7,101 bases of DNA. Source: an uncultured bacterium (GTDB lineage Bacteria > Bacillota > Clostridia > Christensenellales > QALW01). Positions 6,301 through 7,101 of the stretch are shown here, one piece after another (position 1 is the stretch's first letter; each line of letters starts with the position of its first letter). The notes beneath the pieces were generated by a model, which was not told where the DNA came from, did no database searches, and saw only the letters and a program-made list of their open reading frames with translations. The stretch covers positions 1-7,101 of the forward strand of contig CAJMLN010000076.1 in assembly GCA_905214315.1 (NCBI GenBank), in the 5' to 3' direction. Both the position numbers and the translations under genes were made by a program.

Positions 6301-7101
6301 TGGTGCGGGTAAGCACGAGCGCGGGCTTCGGCATTCGGCTGACATATGATAAGTACAACCGTACCAGCGACGTACAGTTCAGCTTTGGCGATGCTCAGCT
6401 GAAAACCACCTGGAGGTATGGAAATTCCAGCGGAACGAAGGAGAAAAACGGCGTCATCTACGGCGTAAAGTATAACGGAGTGGAAAAGCTGACGTATACG
6501 TATGACCTGTTGGGGCGCAGAGACAGCAGTAAAATTAACACCACAAATCCGTTTGTAACGGAGTACCAGTATAAGGACTGGAATGAGTCTTATACCAGCA
6601 CGCTGTTGGAAAAGATCTCGTACAGCGGAGACAGGCCGTATATCTACGCGTATGACGCGAACGGGAATATAACAAGCATTTCTACGGAGAGTAACGGAAC
6701 ACAGACGCTGTTGGTAAGCTATGAGTACGACGCGCTGAATCAGCTGGTGCGGGAGAATCATGCGGAGCGGAACAAAACGATTGTATATACCTATGATAAC
6801 GGCGGAAATATCACGTCGGTAAAGGAATACGCGTATACCACGGGCGCCGTCAGCGGCACGCCAATAACCGAAAAGGCGTATAGCTATGGCAATACGGAAT
6901 GGAAGGACCTGCTGACGAACTACAACGGAACGGCGATAACCTATGACGCGATAGGGAATCCCCTGAACTGGACGAACGGAAAGACGTTTACGTGGACGGC
7001 GGGACGTCAGCTTTCGGGCGTGACGGATGCAAACAATACGATAACTTATACCTATGACGACAACGGAATCCGCACGAGTAAGACGGTAAACGGAATAAAA
7101 A
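288..7101 (+). CDS. Giant secreted RHS/YD-repeat protein with DNRLRE, CBM-like and ricin-like modules (3' partial)
   Basis: The frame is open from ATG 288 to the window edge: 2271 complete codons and no stop. The order is signal peptide (1-29), N-terminal region (30-280), DNRLRE-type domain (281-487), RHS entry segment with the GYVNAFNGN motif (509-517), degenerate YD repeats (582-805), CBM-like modules (832-1455), a short YD block (1460-1535), ricin-like segments (about 1546-1817) and a long YD block (1832-2271). This matches clostridial wall-associated RHS proteins and, more distantly, Bacillus WapA. Those are exported, form a YD-repeat shell and often carry a variable C-terminal toxin. Neither the RHS core nor the C-terminus is in the window, so toxin activity cannot be claimed; adhesion or glycan binding is the function best supported here. 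It has its own promoter and appears to be the first gene of its transcript. Codon use favours GCG, ACG, CTG and GGA, except in a low-GC patch near 5401-5640. Confidence 0.95.
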   Translation, partial: MKRKITTILAVLLAVAFVFQTAPEGSVRAEEGLQEPSVSEQESEAEIVNEIEDRREANVKHFRMSDGSVMAAVYPEAVHKEENGRYVEIDNTLVEDEDGYKTADGLAEIRFSKKPKSRKMVEIKLEGYTISFGIEKAKNKQVKIKKNENTGKKNEVIKNSSEASYQDVFSGIDLVYDLTGAKLKESIVLKQYSGMNSFTFHYDFGQLKPELLADGSVVLKDGETRVFELAAPFMYDAANAESEAVTVTLTPKGSGYEYTLTASEEWLTSEERVYPVTIDPTTSTFQTESAIYDTYINPQYPDYTRRELRDRLLIGTSNGGGDFGGQTFEQYRTYIWFDMPNIPAGSRVSDAKLTLFCHPDEWKNYQDIEEGISIDLYEIIEQNVAISDLCWNTRTQISVRDEVTDYQCLRLGPAAEGDYYQWNITSLIDHYYEMKNSGNVPADYKPGMMLRFRDENVATNDFYAGFYSGNCNAADQYLRPAIVMFYNDAKGIESYYDYFASSMTGAGSGYVNAFNGNLVYSVPLIEESGSRMPLSISLVYNSANVPIDDLGFGPGWKFSFQQYIEKVEKSDTNAYTYYSYTDADGTEHYFSEYNGKFVDESGSGMVLTDDGTGITISREEEKGKAYFRYISGKAYLEYIENESGDRQTLTYSGTRVTKITDGAGREVTVLYGTDRVTGLQDAAGRTISFYYHGGVLLWQVVYSDGDNIQFSYYPYAQLDYVIAPDGKELVYLYDMFKRVCGIREFDRNKVCAYEYKISYEHKNTTRITDSFHRELLYQFDFYGKTISVTDEDGNAVYSAYSNMNPNEGGSAENNYYLWNKLLVQSQLQKTVVNYIMNNGAEGNLNYWTVESGTAAASEAEKMLGYNSFCVSGGSMSQSFNAKKGRTYTFSAYIKTAGTGSAYLKISAGGTELAVGSAVAGGEWERTSVTFTAEEEQTVKLMLYAEGTAYFDCIQLEDGPVMNRFNLLSNGGFDFGSSGWEGMDLSKHGIITEQVQYQDNFAQEYIVYSQGFESTALPENWQGFTGGYNTWSVTVSSTAAKSGDYSLKMTSRGNSWSSPAYNLYDTFKEKGAGVYRISFWVYADTVADSANVSALIRGTEENSFITAHGSNLYYRASEPVAVTGGTWTQLQCEVQVTEDDLKEDSGNFWLMIDTLPGAEGQNLYIDDFIITASPSMEVKNGDFSDGALLWMGKDGAELSVSSGVLQAEFSGEDAAVTYSANSILKRFGEGSYKLSFRARGLGAGRWTVNAYLMDENGSKVHLHGLGSSSGQWATLNQTLYLSAAQLEQLDAAGRIWLCFGSDDAVLIELDDIIFTPTGEQNKVLRMEGKYMDNVSLYQRVYMNVEDSGSVVIGGWAKADAVPDNEEYNDGRWFGMYAKIHYADSAGATKVVPVEFNTAVRIDDDTTNAPWQYVCGAVPLKSDYKTEINVLYIDLYLCYNKNINYAYFDDIQMFYEEFGEAYSYDEKGNVISSVDAASQKTTFQNTGRDVSSISSPDGTGYEYVYNDKGFLTEYRSSSGVGGKYTYDNYGNPISATVQGAPYHQSIQSGEYYYFNYGSKYLKYYPNYSPNPGMVFGSQASDIRLKITETEEGYYKISSGNMYLEKNEINDTVNFNTHNYGIGQDWKLIPEANGTYRIVSRSVQGSSGEGEQVLTVNNGYVTCTKNGTAKWYLHHYEEEWNGIAYVPVEAVPEARKEYVIRSLYTGSYISGDGENCFMSGKSSAYQIVLEDAGDGYFYILMDPAFDIDFARYLYYQGNSAQVSYGYFRQYDYTKFKFVKLSYGYAIQTYTGDYLITNEYNPVFSTGDTLYTDHGGWILEEQSKRIWTSAQYSNAYNYNYLTKQTDSLRNTVTYAYDFAKGLMTSTTDARGNTTAYTYDSSDRISSVSQGGISVSYSYSNDQLSEITHNGFTYNFIYDAMGRSKKISVGERVLVENMYYAETGLLRKAEYGNGASRSYEYDKQGRVTKLLINGTVRYEYTYNSEGSLTQLKDLLSGVTYRYVYDLLGRLVRVSTSAGFGIRLTYDKYNRTSDVQFSFGDAQLKTTWRYGNSSGTKEKNGVIYGVKYNGVEKLTYTYDLLGRRDSSKINTTNPFVTEYQYKDWNESYTSTLLEKISYSGDRPYIYAYDANGNITSISTESNGTQTLLVSYEYDALNQLVRENHAERNKTIVYTYDNGGNITSVKEYAYTTGAVSGTPITEKAYSYGNTEWKDLLTNYNGTAITYDAIGNPLNWTNGKTFTWTAGRQLSGVTDANNTITYTYDDNGIRTSKTVNGIK
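375..1127 (+). other. N-terminal region preceding the DNRLRE domain (residues 30-280)
   Basis: This begins with a Glu-rich linker (about 30-55), followed by a mixed beta-rich segment that is lysine-rich near 115-160. The stretch at about 165-190 (SYQDVFSGIDLVYDL, then LKESIVL) and the closing YPVTIDPT at about 274-281 are typical of the segment found before DNRLRE domains in clostridial and bacillar RHS proteins. I cannot name a function; it is probably a beta-sandwich involved in surface display or folding. The lysine-rich run could contact anionic wall polymers, but that is speculation. Confidence 0.6.
1128..1748 (+). other. DNRLRE-type domain (residues 281-487)
   Basis: The segment follows YPVTIDPT directly. 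It contains a Y-D-T-Y-I-N strand, an L-L-I-G strand near 311, Y-I-W-F-D-M (about 333-338), A-K-L-T-L-F near 350, a Y-Y-Q-W-N-I-T-S-L-I-D block near 420-430 and the closing L-R-P-A-I-V strand at about 478. This order (degenerate position tag, repeated aliphatic strand, W-x-F-D, A-x-L-x-L, W-x-I-T-x-L-V, R-P-x-L) is the signature of DNRLRE domains. They occur in WapA-like proteins as surface- or carbohydrate-associated beta-sandwiches. Length, about 205 residues, fits the family. Confidence 0.8.
1764..2702 (+). repeat. RHS entry segment and first degenerate YD block (residues 493-805)
   Basis: GYVNAFNGN (509-517), then L-V-Y-S-V-P-L and P-L-S-I-S-L-V-Y-N-S, then L-G-F-G-P-G-W-K-F-S, form the canonical entry to the RHS shell in Gram-positive members. 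Degenerate repeats follow: T-D-A-D-G-T (581), I-T-D-G-A-G-R (659), L-Q-D-A-A-G-R (679), V-I-A-P-D-G-K (721), I-T-D-S-F-H-R (767) and V-T-D-E-D-G-N (788). Each is followed by strands carrying Y-x-Y or Y-x-F. The block ends at N-M-N-P, where the jelly-roll modules start. Confidence 0.8.
2781..3182 (+). other. CBM-like jelly-roll module A (residues 832-965)
   Basis: The module opens with V-V-N-Y-I-M-N-N-G-A-E and Y-W, continues with S-F-C-V-S-G, M-S-Q-S-F-N, then G-R-T-Y-T-F-S-A-Y-I-K-T, then W-E-R-T-S-V-T-F-T and closes with A-Y-F-D-C-I-Q-L-E-D-G (about 948-958). This is the pattern of CBM_4_9-like beta-sandwiches that recur in clostridial RHS proteins. Glycan binding is inferred from the family; no ligand residues can be assigned from sequence alone. 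Confidence 0.72.
3183..3311 (+). other. N-terminal part of split jelly-roll module B (residues 966-1008)
   Basis: LLSNGGFDFGSSGWEG is the classic opening of a second CBM-like module following module A. After only about 40 residues a new module opening (Q-G-F-E-S, residue 1009) appears instead of the expected later strands. The missing later strands seem to be those at residues 1322-1455. See the nested-insertion finding. Confidence 0.6.
3312..3809 (+). other. CBM-like jelly-roll module C (residues 1009-1174)
   Basis: The module opens with Q-G-F-E-S-T-A-L-P-E-N-W and continues with S-G-D-Y-S-L-K-M, Y-R-I-S-F-W-V-Y-A, a G-G-T-W-T-Q-L-Q-C-E-V strand and the terminal L-Y-I-D-D-F-I-I strand (about 1163-1170). 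It is a complete CBM_4_9-like beta-sandwich of about 165 residues. It lies inside the probable insertion between the two halves of module B. Confidence 0.7.
3810..4232 (+). other. CBM-like jelly-roll module D (residues 1175-1315)
   Basis: This short complete module opens with M-E-V-K-N-G-D-F-S-D-G and L-W-M, then Y-K-L-S-F-R-A-R-G, then G-Q-W-A-T-L-N-Q-T-L, and ends with I-E-L-D-D-I-I-F. It sits directly behind module C with almost no linker, so C and D may have moved as a pair. The sugar-binding role is inferred from the fold family. Confidence 0.65.
4251..4652 (+). other. C-terminal part of split jelly-roll module B (residues 1322-1455)
   Basis: The segment starts mid-fold with V-L-R-M-E-G and S-L-Y-Q-R-V, lacking the usual N-G-x-F-E opening. 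It continues with V-I-G-G-W-A-K-A-D-A-V-P, P-W-Q-Y-V-C-G, L-Y-L-C-Y-N-K-N and A-Y-F-D-D-I-Q-M-F (1445-1453), then E-E-F-G leads into the YD block. In clostridial RHS proteins these strands normally follow an N-L-x-x-N-G-x-F opening such as the one at 966-972, so this looks like the second half of that module. Confidence 0.65.
4665..4892 (+). repeat. Second, short YD-repeat block (residues 1460-1535)
   Basis: Repeat units visible are Y-S-Y-D-E-K-G-N-V (1460), Y-E-Y-V-Y-N-D-K-G-F-L and Y-T-Y-D-N-Y-G-N-P, with S-S-P-D-G-T between them. The spacing of about 20 residues is standard for RHS/YD repeats. The ricin-like segments interrupt the array straight after G-N-P-I-S-A-T-V. Confidence 0.85.
4923..5312 (+). 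other. Ricin-like beta-trefoil segment 1 (about residues 1546-1675)
   Basis: The strands S-G-E-Y-Y-Y-F-N, G-S-K-Y-L, G-Y-Y-K-I-S-S-G-N-M-Y-L-E, Q-D-W-K-L-I-P-E (Q1621, W1623), G-T-Y-R-I-V-S-R-S, V-L-T-V-N-N-G and K-W-Y-L-H (W1668) recur in the trefoil order. One true Q-x-W motif is present; other copies are degenerate. This resembles RICIN/RicinB_lectin_2 domains, which bind galactose-type or other sugars. Sugar specificity cannot be read from the sequence. Confidence 0.62.
5367..5738 (+). other. Ricin-like beta-trefoil segment 2 (about residues 1694-1817)
   Basis: This opens with E-Y-V-I-R-S-L-Y-T-G-S-Y-I and contains Y-Q-I-V-L-E-D, G-Y-F-Y-I-L-M-D, F-K-F-V-K-L, Y-A-I-Q-T-Y-T-G-D-Y-L and the closing G-G-W-I-L-E-E (W1813). 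The pattern is trefoil-like but the Q-x-W motifs have decayed, so family assignment is weaker than for segment 1. Base composition and codons differ from the rest of the gene (36% GC in 5401-5640; several TTA, CAA, TCT and GCT codons). Confidence 0.5.
5781..7101 (+). repeat. Third, long YD-repeat block, cut by the window edge (residues 1832-2271)
   Basis: At least nine repeat cores are visible: Y-D-F-A-K-G (1852), Y-D-A-M-G-R (1913), Y-D-L-L-G-R (1999 and 2072), Y-D-A-N-G-N (2122), Y-D-A-L-N-Q (2147), Y-D-N-G-G-N (2169), Y-D-A-I-G-N (2219) and Y-D-D-N-G-I-R (2256). The last unit, with T-S-K-T-V-N-G, is the form usually found shortly before the RHS core (family knowledge), so the core should begin within roughly 50-150 residues past the edge. 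At DNA level the units share TATACSTATGAY (for example 5901-5912, 6495-6506, 7047-7058), which could support recombination. Confidence 0.92.

Noticed and set aside
5868..6761. 297-residue open frame on the - strand
   Set aside because: It is codon-aligned with the sense RHS frame and exists because the sense strand lacks TTA, CTA and TCA codons here; its stop is the complement of a TCA serine codon at 5868-5870. The translation shows no domain pattern, while the sense frame has clear YD repeats.

Overview
The window is almost entirely one gene: the first 2271 codons of a giant secreted RHS/YD-repeat protein on the + strand. It starts at 288 and is still open at the right edge (7101). I checked the frame codon by codon and found no internal stop. 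The Gram-positive type signal peptide, the near-consensus sigma-A promoter, the very AT-rich intergenic DNA (14 G/C in the 80 bases 121-200), the moderate-GC coding sequence and the domain set point to a Firmicute, most likely a gut-type Clostridia/Lachnospiraceae. That assignment is inferred from style, not from a marker gene.

Layout. Bases 1-56 hold the tail of a reading frame entering from the left; it resembles the iron-sulfur N-terminus of a family 4 uracil-DNA glycosylase cut short by a stop. Bases 57-205 are AT-rich intergenic DNA. A promoter (206-235, extended -10), a short leader and a ribosome binding site lead to the ATG at 288. The encoded protein then reads: signal peptide (res. 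1-29), a conserved N-terminal region ending in a YPVTIDPT motif (30-280), a DNRLRE-type domain (281-487), an RHS entry segment and first degenerate YD block (493-805), a set of CBM-like jelly-roll modules (832-1455), a short YD block (1460-1535), two ricin-like beta-trefoil segments (about 1546-1817), and a long YD block (1832-2271) cut by the window edge. The RHS core and any variable C-terminal effector domain lie beyond 7101.

The architecture is that of WapA-like and clostridial wall-associated RHS proteins, the Gram-positive branch of polymorphic toxin/adhesin systems. The YD repeats would form a shell or cocoon, while the CBM and ricin modules would project as glycan-binding appendages. 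Two things stand out. First, one jelly-roll module appears split by a nested insertion of two further modules (about 3312-4250). Second, a low-GC patch with atypical codons lies in the second ricin-like segment (5401-5640; 36% GC by hand count against 55% at 6241-6420), suggesting separate acquisition. No RNA genes, CRISPR arrays, insertion sequences or second complete gene were found.
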